5,021 nucleotides of DNA from Acidobacteriota bacterium (GTDB lineage: Bacteria > Acidobacteriota > Vicinamibacteria > Vicinamibacterales > UBA2999): contig CANIBQ010000181.1 of assembly GCA_947465645.1 (NCBI GenBank), forward strand, positions 1 through 5,021. Direction: 5' to 3'. The notes under the pieces are model-generated. The model was not told where the DNA came from and made no database searches. It saw only the letters and a list, made by a program, of their open reading frames with translations. Position 1 is the stretch's first letter; each line of letters begins with the position of its first letter. Below are positions 1 to 5,021 of the stretch, in pieces. Position numbers and translations under genes: made by a program.

Positions 1-311
1 CGCTCCGGGAGCCCCGTGCTGGCCGACTGGGCGTGGGCGAATTCATCGGCCGTCTGCATGCCGTCGCCCATCGGCAGGCGCGCGGTCATGTAGAGCTCCC
101 CCGCCCGTCCGACCCGTGCGATCAACTCGTCGATCGGAATCGCGCGCAGCGCCTCGCGCGCCCGGTTGGCCTTGCGCATGTCACGCTGAATGAGGCCTCC
201 GTTGGCGCGGCTCACGCGGGCAATCGGCTCCCCCGTCAGAAAATGGGTGACCTCGTCGACCTCGAGACTCGTATACGGCTCGCCGAAGCGGAGAATCGGA
301 AGGTGAAGCAT
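1..311 (-). CDS. Aldehyde dehydrogenase-superfamily protein (LuxC-like context), N-terminal part, runs off the left edge
   Basis: The reverse strand is open without a stop from an ATG at 311-309 to the window edge, giving 103 codons of an incomplete gene. The product begins MLHLPILRFGEPYTSLE and continues with a stretch containing THFLTGEPIARVSRANGG, RDMRKANRAREALR and a YMTARLPMGDGMQ segment. I recognise this as the start of a group of aldehyde dehydrogenase-like proteins; 'tGePia.vs.an' is the usual N-terminal strand/turn of that superfamily. The cofactor-binding and catalytic Cys regions lie outside the window, so activity cannot be judged. The ATG shares one base with the stop of the upstream ligase gene (TGATG), a typical translational-coupling arrangement, and no clear Shine-Dalgarno precedes it. 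Known for the family: such enzymes oxidise aldehydes or reduce acyl-CoA/acyl-enzyme with NAD(P). Inferred: it works with the preceding acyl-activating enzyme. The alternative is an ordinary catabolic aldehyde dehydrogenase. Confidence 0.8.
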   Translation of the reverse strand, partial: MLHLPILRFGEPYTSLEVDEVTHFLTGEPIARVSRANGGLIQRDMRKANRAREALRAIPIDELIARVGRAGELYMTARLPMGDGMQTADEFAHAQSASTGLPE

Positions 312-1369
312 CAGTACACGCCGACGGTCGTGGTCGACGCGAACGCCCGATATGGCCGGACGCCGCTGACCCCATCCCATGGAAAGCGATCGCACGGCGG
401 CTCGCGCTCGCCCTCGTCCCGCTCGAGGAAGCCCGGCATGAAGAACTCTTTCGTCAGCGTCGTCAGCTTCACGCGGCCTGTCGCTCCGTACTCCACCACG
501 CGGTCCGCGTCCTCGAAGTCGACGACTTCAATCACCGCCCTGGGCTGCGGGGCGTGGTACGTGATTTTGTAACCATTGGCCGGACCCGTCGGCGCGCTCG
601 CTGCCAGCCCCATGAGCGTGTTGCCGTAGGTCGGCGTCATGTAGGCGCCGTCGAGCAGCTCCTCGTGCGCGAACCGGTTCCACTGCGGCGTGAACTCCGT
701 GCCTCCGCAGAAGATGCCGCTGATCCCGCTCTTCCGAATCGTGCTCCCCATCGACTCCAGGCGAAGCGCCAGCGCCTCGAGCAGCTTGGGCGTCGTGAAC
801 ATGCACCGGATGTCGTGATTGGCGGAGAGGACGGTGACTGCCTGGTCGATGACGTGGTCCCGATAGGCATGGAGGTGCTCGGTCCAGCCGTTCTTGATCA
901 ACTTGATCACCCACCGCGGATCCAGGTCGACGCAGAAGCAGATGCCGCCCCGGTACTGCGCCAGGTGTTCCACAGCCAGCCGCAGCCGCCGCGGTCCCGA
1001 GGGCCCCAGCATGAGCCAGTTGGCGCCCTTCGGAAAATGTTCATCAGGGAGCGTCGTGCTGAACAGCTCGTAATCGATCCGGAAGTCGTCGACGTTGATT
1101 CGCGTCTTGGGAATACCTGTCGTGCCGCCGGTTTCGAACACATACACGGGCTTGCCCGCGAGTCCGCGCGGCACCCAGCGCTGCACCGGACCGCCGCGAA
1201 GCCACTCGTCTTCGAAGCCGCCGAACCGGCGCAGATCCGCGAACGTCCTGATCTCCCGGCGGGGATCCCAGCCAAGCGTCTTCGCGCGTTCGAGCCAGAA
1301 CGGCGATCCGCTTGCGGGATCGAAATGCCAGTTCACGACTTCCTGTACCCATGCATCAAGGGTCGGCAC
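311..1369 (-). CDS. LuxE/PaaK-like acyl-activating (AMP-forming) enzyme
   Basis: This 352-aa protein belongs to the adenylate-forming superfamily, most like phenylacetate-CoA ligase or the fatty-acyl-protein synthetase LuxE. Visible motifs in order are a Gly/Thr-rich ATP-binding loop FETGGTTGIPK (residues 78-88), CGGTEFTPQW (221-230), YGNTLMGLA (248-256, the aromatic-Gly substrate/AMP region) and GRVKLTTLTKEFFMPGFLERDEGE (298-320, matching the region with the ribose-binding Asp). The length is close to LuxE and shorter than PaaK (about 430 aa), so the full mobile C-terminal domain with its lysine is probably missing. The family activates a carboxylic acid as an acyl-adenylate and passes it to a thiol. 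The start is GTG at 1369-1367; the frame meets a TGA at 1393-1391 just upstream, so no longer start exists. No Shine-Dalgarno is visible. It is coupled to the aldehyde dehydrogenase-like gene and divergent from the transporter. The substrate is unknown. Confidence 0.85.
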   Translation of the reverse strand: MPTLDAWVQEVVNWHFDPASGSPFWLERAKTLGWDPRREIRTFADLRRFGGFEDEWLRGGPVQRWVPRGLAGKPVYVFETGGTTGIPKTRINVDDFRIDYELFSTTLPDEHFPKGANWLMLGPSGPRRLRLAVEHLAQYRGGICFCVDLDPRWVIKLIKNGWTEHLHAYRDHVIDQAVTVLSANHDIRCMFTTPKLLEALALRLESMGSTIRKSGISGIFCGGTEFTPQWNRFAHEELLDGAYMTPTYGNTLMGLAASAPTGPANGYKITYHAPQPRAVIEVVDFEDADRVVEYGATGRVKLTTLTKEFFMPGFLERDEGEREPPCDRFPWDGVSGVRPYRAFASTTTVGVY

Positions 1370-1375
1370 GTTCGG

Positions 1376-1385
1376 TAGTATATTC
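1376..1385. promoter_or_regulatory. Candidate overlapping divergent -10 elements
   Basis: In the 38-bp gap between the divergent ligase and transporter genes, an AT-rich island stands out of GC-rich DNA. On the plus strand TATATT (1379-1384) matches the sigma70 -10 consensus at 5 of 6 positions and would start transcription near 1391, about 17 nt before the transporter ATG. On the minus strand TATACT (1382-1377) also matches 5 of 6 and would start near 1370, making the ligase mRNA leaderless at its GTG. No convincing -35 hexamer is present on either strand at 16-18 bp spacing, so this remains a candidate. Confidence 0.35.
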
Positions 1386-1399
1386 GCGCCTCATCCCAC

Positions 1400-1403
1400 G
1401 AGG
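1400..1403 (+). promoter_or_regulatory. Weak ribosome binding site of the transporter gene
   Basis: GAGG lies four bases before the ATG at 1408. It supports that ATG over an in-frame start further upstream at 1312, which would place 32 hydrophilic residues antisense to the ligase gene before a normal transporter N-terminus. Confidence 0.45.
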
Positions 1404-1407
1404 CTTC

Positions 1408-2751
1408 ATGACTACTCTTCCTACCTCGCCGAAGGCGCCGCCGCTTACGCCCATCCAGTGGCTGATCTGCGTCATCGCGGCGATTGGATTCGCGTTCGAC
1501 TCGTACGAGCTGCTCATGCTGCCGCTCATCGTCCGTCCGGCGCTCGCGGATCTGCTCGGCGCCGCCCCGAACAGTCTCGAGGTGAACAGCTGGGTGGGGA
1601 CGATGCAGTACGTGCCGGCAGTGGCCGGCGGCATCTTCGGATTGCTGGGCGGCTATCTCACCGATTTGCTCGGCCGCCGGCGGGTGCTGGTCTGGAGCAT
1701 CCTGCTCTATGCCGGGTCGGCGTTCGCCGCCGGTTATGCGACCTCTGTCGAATGGCTGCTCTTCTGGCGCTGCTGCACGTTCGTGGGGGTCTGCGTCGAA
1801 TTCGTCGCGGCGGTGGCCTGGCTCGCCGAGCTCTTCCCCGACCCGGCGCAGCGGGAGCGCGTGGTCGGATACACGCAGGCCTTCGGATCGATCGGCGGCA
1901 TCATGGTGACGGGCGCCTATTACCTGATCGTCACCTATGGCCAGTCGCTGCCCGAGGTGCGCGGGGGCCACGAGGCCTGGCGCTACACGCTCATCTCCGG
2001 CCTGATCCCCGCCATTCCGCTCATCCTGATACGTCCGTTCCTGCCGGAATCGCCCACCTGGATGGAAAAGAAGCGGGCGGGCACGCTGCAGCGTCCCAGC
2101 TTCGCGGCGCTCTTCACCCCGGAGTTCCGCCGGACGACGATCGTGACGACGATCATGATGGCGTGCGCGTATGCCGCGGCGTTCGGCGCCATCCAGCAGA
2201 TGCCGCGCATCGTCCCCGGCCTCGAGCAGGTGCAGGGCCTGCCGCGGACCGCGGTGGAACAGACAATCAGTGGCGTGCAGTCATTCCAGGAATTCGGCGG
2301 CCTGATCGGACGGCTGCTGCTGGCGTACCTGGCGGTGGTCATCATCAGCCGGCGCCGGCTGCTCTGGATCTTCCAGATTCCCGGGTTGCTGCTACTGCCG
2401 GTTGTCTACCTGCTGACGCCGACTGTCGGATTGCCGCTCGCCCAGTGGGGGATCTTCCTCGTCGGCATGGCGACCATCGCGCAGTTCAGTTTCTGGGGGA
2501 ATTACCTGCCGCGCGTCTATCCCACGCACCTCCGTGGCACAGGCGAGAGTTTCGCGGCCAACGTCGGCGGCCGCATGATTGGCACTATGGCGGCGCTTGT
2601 CACCGTGTCACTGGTCACGAGCATGCCGGGCGGCGCGCTCCCGGTGCGCCTCGCGTACGCGGCGGCGGCTGTCGGGACCACGGCGTACATCATCGGGATC
2701 ATCGCGAGCCGGTGGCTCCCCGAACCCACGCAGGCGACGCTCCCGGATTAG
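1408..2751 (+). CDS. Major facilitator superfamily transporter (metabolite:H+ symporter type)
   Basis: This 447-aa polytopic inner-membrane protein has the length and about 12 hydrophobic segments expected of a major facilitator transporter. The first segment (about residues 17-36) carries FAFDSYE, like the acidic residue in helix 1 of aromatic-acid and metabolite symporters. The loop after helix 2 has signature motif A, GGYLTDLLGRRR (81-92), with D86, G89 and R90-R92. RPFLPESPTW (209-218) marks the end of the N-terminal half before the central loop. The second half has GGLIGRLLLAY (297-307) and YPTHLRGTGESFAANVGGR (371-389), the 'RGtg' region typical of sugar/metabolite:H+ symporters. It presumably moves an organic anion or similar solute with protons; the substrate cannot be read from sequence. 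I chose the ATG at 1408 because TTLPTSPKAPP leads straight into helix 1. It is divergent from the ligase/dehydrogenase pair, so a shared pathway is plausible but inferred. Confidence 0.9.
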   Translation: MTTLPTSPKAPPLTPIQWLICVIAAIGFAFDSYELLMLPLIVRPALADLLGAAPNSLEVNSWVGTMQYVPAVAGGIFGLLGGYLTDLLGRRRVLVWSILLYAGSAFAAGYATSVEWLLFWRCCTFVGVCVEFVAAVAWLAELFPDPAQRERVVGYTQAFGSIGGIMVTGAYYLIVTYGQSLPEVRGGHEAWRYTLISGLIPAIPLILIRPFLPESPTWMEKKRAGTLQRPSFAALFTPEFRRTTIVTTIMMACAYAAAFGAIQQMPRIVPGLEQVQGLPRTAVEQTISGVQSFQEFGGLIGRLLLAYLAVVIISRRRLLWIFQIPGLLLLPVVYLLTPTVGLPLAQWGIFLVGMATIAQFSFWGNYLPRVYPTHLRGTGESFAANVGGRMIGTMAALVTVSLVTSMPGGALPVRLAYAAAAVGTTAYIIGIIASRWLPEPTQATLPD

Positions 2752-2759
2752 AGTTGAGG
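2751..2759 (+). promoter_or_regulatory. Shine-Dalgarno-like stretch before the FHA gene
   Basis: GAGTTGAGG, ending in GAGG, directly follows the transporter stop codon. It sits five bases before an in-frame CTG (2765) of the FHA reading frame but about 32 bases before the first canonical in-frame start, GTG at 2792. If functional it argues for the earlier, unusual start and for co-translation with the transporter. Confidence 0.35.
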
Positions 2760-2791
2760 CCGTACTGACGATCCTGCCCCGCGCGACGCTC

Positions 2792-3202
2792 GTGGCAACC
2801 ACGCCCGAAGCAATCCGTGCTCTTCGCGGACTGACGCGCGTCGAGCTGACTCATTTTCCCTTCAAAATCGGCCGCGAGAGCCGCGCGCCACGGCCGGCCA
2901 ATGGCGACCTGGTCGAGTTGAGACTTGGCGTCGCGCCCGATTTGAACGACCTGTACCTGATCGAACCCCGCTGGTCGGACCTGGTGCAGATTTCGCGCGA
3001 GCACCTGCAAATCGAGCAGGATGGCCAGCGATTCTTTGTCGCTGACCGTGGCAGCCATTGCGGCACGATCGTCGCCGGCAGGCTGGTCGGCGGAAATCGC
3101 TCGGTCGGCCGCACGGAGGTGAGGCACGGCGACCTCATCGTCGTCGGCAACGACCGTTCCGATTACATCTTCAGGTTCGGGATCGCAGCGTCGGCGAGTT
3201 AG
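2792..3202 (+). CDS. Small FHA-domain protein (start uncertain, possibly CTG at 2765)
   Basis: From GTG 2792 the product is 136 aa, almost entirely one forkhead-associated (FHA) domain. FHA domains bind phosphothreonine peptides, usually downstream of Ser/Thr kinases. Core motifs present are FKIGRES (residues 24-30, with G27 and R28), QISREHLQI (66-74, with S68 and H71) and DRGSHCGTIVAG (85-96). The last replaces the usual Asn-Gly with Cys-Gly (C90, G91), a variant I recall in soil-bacterial FHA proteins. About 39 residues separate GR from SREH, including a LNDLYLIEP segment, more than in a minimal FHA domain. No membrane segment or second domain is seen. The start is unclear: residues before GTG 2792 (ILPRATL, then VATTPEA) look like a genuine first strand, and a GAGG stands before CTG 2765. 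The only earlier canonical starts in this frame, TTGs at 2579 and 2597, lie deep inside the transporter gene. The gene follows the transporter closely on the same strand and converges on the next gene. Confidence 0.8.
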   Translation: MATTPEAIRALRGLTRVELTHFPFKIGRESRAPRPANGDLVELRLGVAPDLNDLYLIEPRWSDLVQISREHLQIEQDGQRFFVADRGSHCGTIVAGRLVGGNRSVGRTEVRHGDLIVVGNDRSDYIFRFGIAASAS

Positions 3203-3215
3203 CTCCGTCGCGCGA

Positions 3216-4106
3216 CTACCCGCCCGGCAGAATCTCTTCGGCGACAGCCGCGCGCAACGCCTCGGTCCGCCCCGCAAACAGCTCCAGCGCGCGAACATCC
3301 TGCGCCAGCCGTTCGATGATGTGTCCGCGTTGAAAGCTGTCCACGCCGACCACCTGTGTCGCGCGTTCGACCGCCCGTTGAGCGGCAACGGTCGCCATGA
3401 TCTTGGCGAGCGAGGCGTCGGCGAGCGACAGCGTGGCGGCGGTCGCCGCCTTCCAGGTCATCACCATCGCCGCGTCGAGCTCCGTGGCGGCGTCAGCCAG
3501 CAGTCCCTGCACCGTCTGTTCTCCCGCGGCGGCCGTGTGCGCGGCGCGGGCCGTGTCGAGGGCTTCGCGAAGGGCGCGACGTCCGATGCCGAGTCCGGCC
3601 GCAGCGGTGAGGATGCGGATGCGCGTCATGATCGGCTGCGTCGGTCCTATCGGCTGGCCGCGCGCGGCGGTCAGCATCACATGGCCGAAGATCACACCCG
3701 CAAGCCCCGCCGTCTCGACGGTATCGACGCGCACACCAGGTGTATCGAGGCTCACGGCATACGCCAGGCGCGCCGACGCATCGCGCGGACCGACGACCGC
3801 AATGCCGCGAGCGGTCACGGGCGCAATCCAGGGGGCGCGGCCTGACAGGAGCCCGCCCTTCTCGACCGGCGCGTCGTCGGATGTCAGGCCGACAGCCGCG
3901 ACAGCCTCGCCGCGAAAGAGCGAGGCGAAGCGATCGTCGCCCCCGACGGCGAGCGCGACTCCCGAATGAAGGGCGTAAGTGACGCCGGCGGCCGGCGATT
4001 CGGCCGCAAGCGCCTCGGTGGCCACGGCAACTGCGAGAAGGTCGGCCGCCGGATCCAGCAACCCGGCGCGCGCGGCGCCAGCCGGCTGCCCCTCGCATGA
4101 ATACAT
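3216..4106 (-). CDS. Acyl-CoA dehydrogenase-like protein, 5'-truncated
   Basis: From the first plausible ATG (4106-4104) this is 296 aa, against about 380 for normal acyl-CoA dehydrogenases. Residues 21-58 (ADLLAVAVATEALAAE, then ALHSGVALAV) match the late helices of the N-terminal domain. Residues 68-150 match the middle beta domain (AVAAVGLTSDD), and 155-296 the C-terminal helical domain (MTRIRILTAAAGLGIGRRAL, ADAATELDAAMVMTW, ERATQVVGVDSFQRGHIIERL). The first 60-85 family residues are missing, and the frame upstream of 4106 is only antisense to the neighbouring MEDS fragment. Usual key residues also appear lost: the RxQFG FAD motif is replaced around ARAAHTAAAGEQ (186-197), and where MCAD has YEGT with its catalytic Glu this protein reads FAGR (277-280). 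The start has no Shine-Dalgarno. It ends 13 bp from the convergent FHA gene. It is either a degenerating gene or a non-dehydrogenase homologue; a functional enzyme is doubtful as it stands. Confidence 0.75.
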   Translation of the reverse strand: MYSCEGQPAGAARAGLLDPAADLLAVAVATEALAAESPAAGVTYALHSGVALAVGGDDRFASLFRGEAVAAVGLTSDDAPVEKGGLLSGRAPWIAPVTARGIAVVGPRDASARLAYAVSLDTPGVRVDTVETAGLAGVIFGHVMLTAARGQPIGPTQPIMTRIRILTAAAGLGIGRRALREALDTARAAHTAAAGEQTVQGLLADAATELDAAMVMTWKAATAATLSLADASLAKIMATVAAQRAVERATQVVGVDSFQRGHIIERLAQDVRALELFAGRTEALRAAVAEEILPGG

Positions 4107-4488
4107 TCGCAGCAACCAGCTGCTCGTCCTCGGTCCCGAGACAACGGGCGATGCGACACTGCAGAAGATCGGACATGTGTTCGAGGATGCGGTGGGCCGC
4201 GGCGCTCCGCTGATTCGCCTGCTCGGGAACATTGGATGGGGCAAGCCGGGATGGCCCCACGAGGATGACATCCTTGCCTTTGAGGCAAAAGTCACGGGTG
4301 CGGCCCGCCACTATCCGTGCGTGGTCGTCTGTATGTATGACGTTCGCGCTCTCCCGGGCACCGTGATTCTGCACGGTGCGTTCGAAACTCACCCTGTCAC
4401 GGTGTGCGGCAATATCGTGCGCGAGAACACGCACTACGTGGAAGTGGACGATTTTCTGGCGCGGTTCCCCAAACCACCGGTGGGCTAA
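4096..4488 (+). pseudogene. MEDS (DcmR-like sensory) domain protein, 5'-truncated remnant
   Basis: The frame ending at the TAA 4486-4488 encodes the C-terminal half of a MEDS domain, a sensory module first described in methanogen and methylotroph regulators such as DcmR. Recognisable stretches are YIRSNQLLVLGPE, RLLGNIGWGKPGWP, ILAFEAKV, CVVVCMYDVRALPG and FETHPVTVCGNIVRENTHYV, matching the family's conserved 'gE.gW', 'yE..l', 'C.YD' and 'tHP' positions. A normal MEDS domain has another 70-80 residues before this, beginning with an H...Y segment; these are absent. Upstream the frame stays open only as antisense of the acyl-CoA dehydrogenase gene. No in-frame ATG exists: the nearest starts are GTG 4177, inside the domain, or GTG 4018, inside the neighbouring gene. 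An ATG at 4097 is in another frame. I therefore call it a remnant whose 5' end was lost. A short expressed product from GTG 4177 (103 aa) is the alternative. Confidence 0.65.
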
Positions 4489-4524
4489 GCAGCCGCAGCG
4501 ACCACTGTCGAGTACAGTCGGAGC

Positions 4525-5021
4525 ATGAGCCCCCTCTCCGACGTGATCCCGTCGCCACTTCAAAGCGGAAACACTCCCGCCGCCAGGAGCGAACTCGAAC
4601 GCGAGGTATCGAGGCGGCGCACGTTCGCCATCATTTCCCATCCGGACGCGGGCAAGACGACGCTGACGGAGAAGCTGCTGCTCTATGCCGGCGCGATCGA
4701 ACTGGCCGGCGCGGTTCGCGGGCGCGCCGGGCGGCGCCACGCCACGTCGGACTGGATGGAGCTCGAACAGGAGCGCGGCATTTCGATCACATCGGCCGCG
4801 CTCGAGTTCGAGCTGCAGGGGCGGCGAGTCTCGCTGCTGGACACTCCCGGCCACAATGACTTCAGCGAGGACACCTACCGGGCGCTGATCGCGGCCGACA
4901 GCGTCGTGATGGTGATCGATGCGGCCAACGGCGTCGAGGATCAGACCCGGAAGCTGTTCGAGGTGTGCCGACGCCATCGGCTCCCGATTCTCACCTTCGT
5001 GAACAAGCTCGACCGCCCATC
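4525..5021 (+). CDS. prfC: Peptide chain release factor 3 (RF3), N-terminal G domain, runs off the right edge
   Basis: The frame is open from ATG 4525 to the window edge (165 codons of a family of about 525 aa). RF3 is the cytoplasmic translational GTPase that recycles RF1/RF2 from the ribosome after peptide release. GTPase motifs are clear: G1 [10 protein letters not shown] (37-46), switch [10 protein letters not shown] (83-91), G3 DTPGHNDF (106-113) and G4 NKLD (160-163). RF3 is favoured over EF-G by AVRGR...[18 protein letters not shown] and by [35 protein letters not shown] in that order. G3 reads HND where E. coli RF3 has HED. The N-terminus carries about 20 extra residues (SPLSDVIPS...) before the conserved [20 protein letters not shown] lies only one base from the ATG, too close for a standard site; TACAGT at 4513-4518 (4 of 6 to the -10 consensus) would give a start of transcription at the ATG itself. 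GTG 4543 is the only other nearby start. Confidence 0.93.
   Translation, partial: MSPLSDVIPSPLQSGNTPAARSELEREVSRRRTFAIISHPDAGKTTLTEKLLLYAGAIELAGAVRGRAGRRHATSDWMELEQERGISITSAALEFELQGRRVSLLDTPGHNDFSEDTYRALIAADSVVMVIDAANGVEDQTRKLFEVCRRHRLPILTFVNKLDRP

Noticed and set aside
33..572. A plus-strand open frame opposite the ligase and dehydrogenase genes
   Set aside because: Both minus-strand genes here have clear family motifs; the plus frame has none.
1095..2768. A 557-codon open frame on the plus strand overlapping ligase and transporter
   Set aside because: It is Arg/Ala/His-rich with no family resemblance, runs out of frame through the well-supported transporter, and is explained by high GC content.
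3207..3216. Perfect palindrome GTCGCGCGAC between the convergent FHA and acyl-CoA dehydrogenase genes
   Set aside because: It has no loop and no U-tract on either strand, so it does not qualify as an intrinsic terminator, and such GC palindromes are common by chance here.
4109..4123. Inverted repeat GCAGC-AACCA-GCTGC near the truncation junction
   Set aside because: A five-base stem inside coding sequence is expected by chance; there is no matching copy nearby to suggest a mobile-element end or recombination site.
4504..4518. Possible LexA (SOS) operator, CTGT...ACAG upstream of prfC
   Set aside because: The spacing between half sites is five bases rather than the eight of the proteobacterial SOS box, and prfC is not an SOS gene.
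3493..4977. A 494-codon open frame on the minus strand spanning three genes
   Set aside because: It is antisense to prfC and MEDS and out of frame with the acyl-CoA dehydrogenase, with Arg-rich low-complexity composition and no recognisable domain.

Overview
GC-rich, gene-dense bacterial DNA (about two thirds G+C by eye). Gaps are short, codons are strongly biased to G/C in third position, and long spurious open frames run opposite the real genes. The protein flavours recall Acidobacteriota or a similar high-GC soil lineage: a LuxE-like ligase paired with an aldehyde dehydrogenase, an FHA protein of the 'CGT' type, a MEDS-domain protein and RF3. This placement is inference from remembered family resemblance, not a database result.

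Layout, left to right. (1) Positions 1-1369, minus strand: a LuxE/PaaK-like acyl-activating enzyme (352 aa) followed, with a one-base stop/start overlap (TGATG), by the first 103 codons of an aldehyde dehydrogenase-superfamily protein that runs off the left edge. Activation of a carboxylate plus an NAD(P)H-dependent acyl reductase or aldehyde dehydrogenase suggests a carboxylate/aldehyde interconversion module. (2) A 38-bp divergent intergenic region with overlapping candidate -10 elements on both strands. (3) Positions 1408-2751, plus strand: a 447-aa major facilitator transporter of the metabolite:H+ symporter type, which may move a substrate or product of the divergent enzymes. (4) Positions about 2792-3202, plus strand: a small stand-alone FHA-domain protein with a poorly defined start. 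(5) Positions 3216-4106, minus strand, convergent with the FHA gene: an acyl-CoA dehydrogenase-like protein lacking its N-terminal part and several usual catalytic/FAD residues. (6) Positions about 4096-4488, plus strand: the C-terminal half of a MEDS (DcmR-like sensory) domain with no usable start codon. (7) Positions 4525 to the right edge, plus strand: the N-terminal G domain of peptide chain release factor 3 (prfC).

The most notable point is the junction near 4046-4106. Two head-to-head genes, the acyl-CoA dehydrogenase (leftward) and the MEDS protein (rightward), both lack their 5' parts at the same place. One deletion that removed both 5' ends and the shared promoter region, or a chimeric assembly join, would explain both. 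The rest looks like ordinary chromosomal housekeeping and metabolism. I saw no CRISPR array, insertion sequence, tRNA or rRNA, and no stretch over 300 bases lacks a gene.
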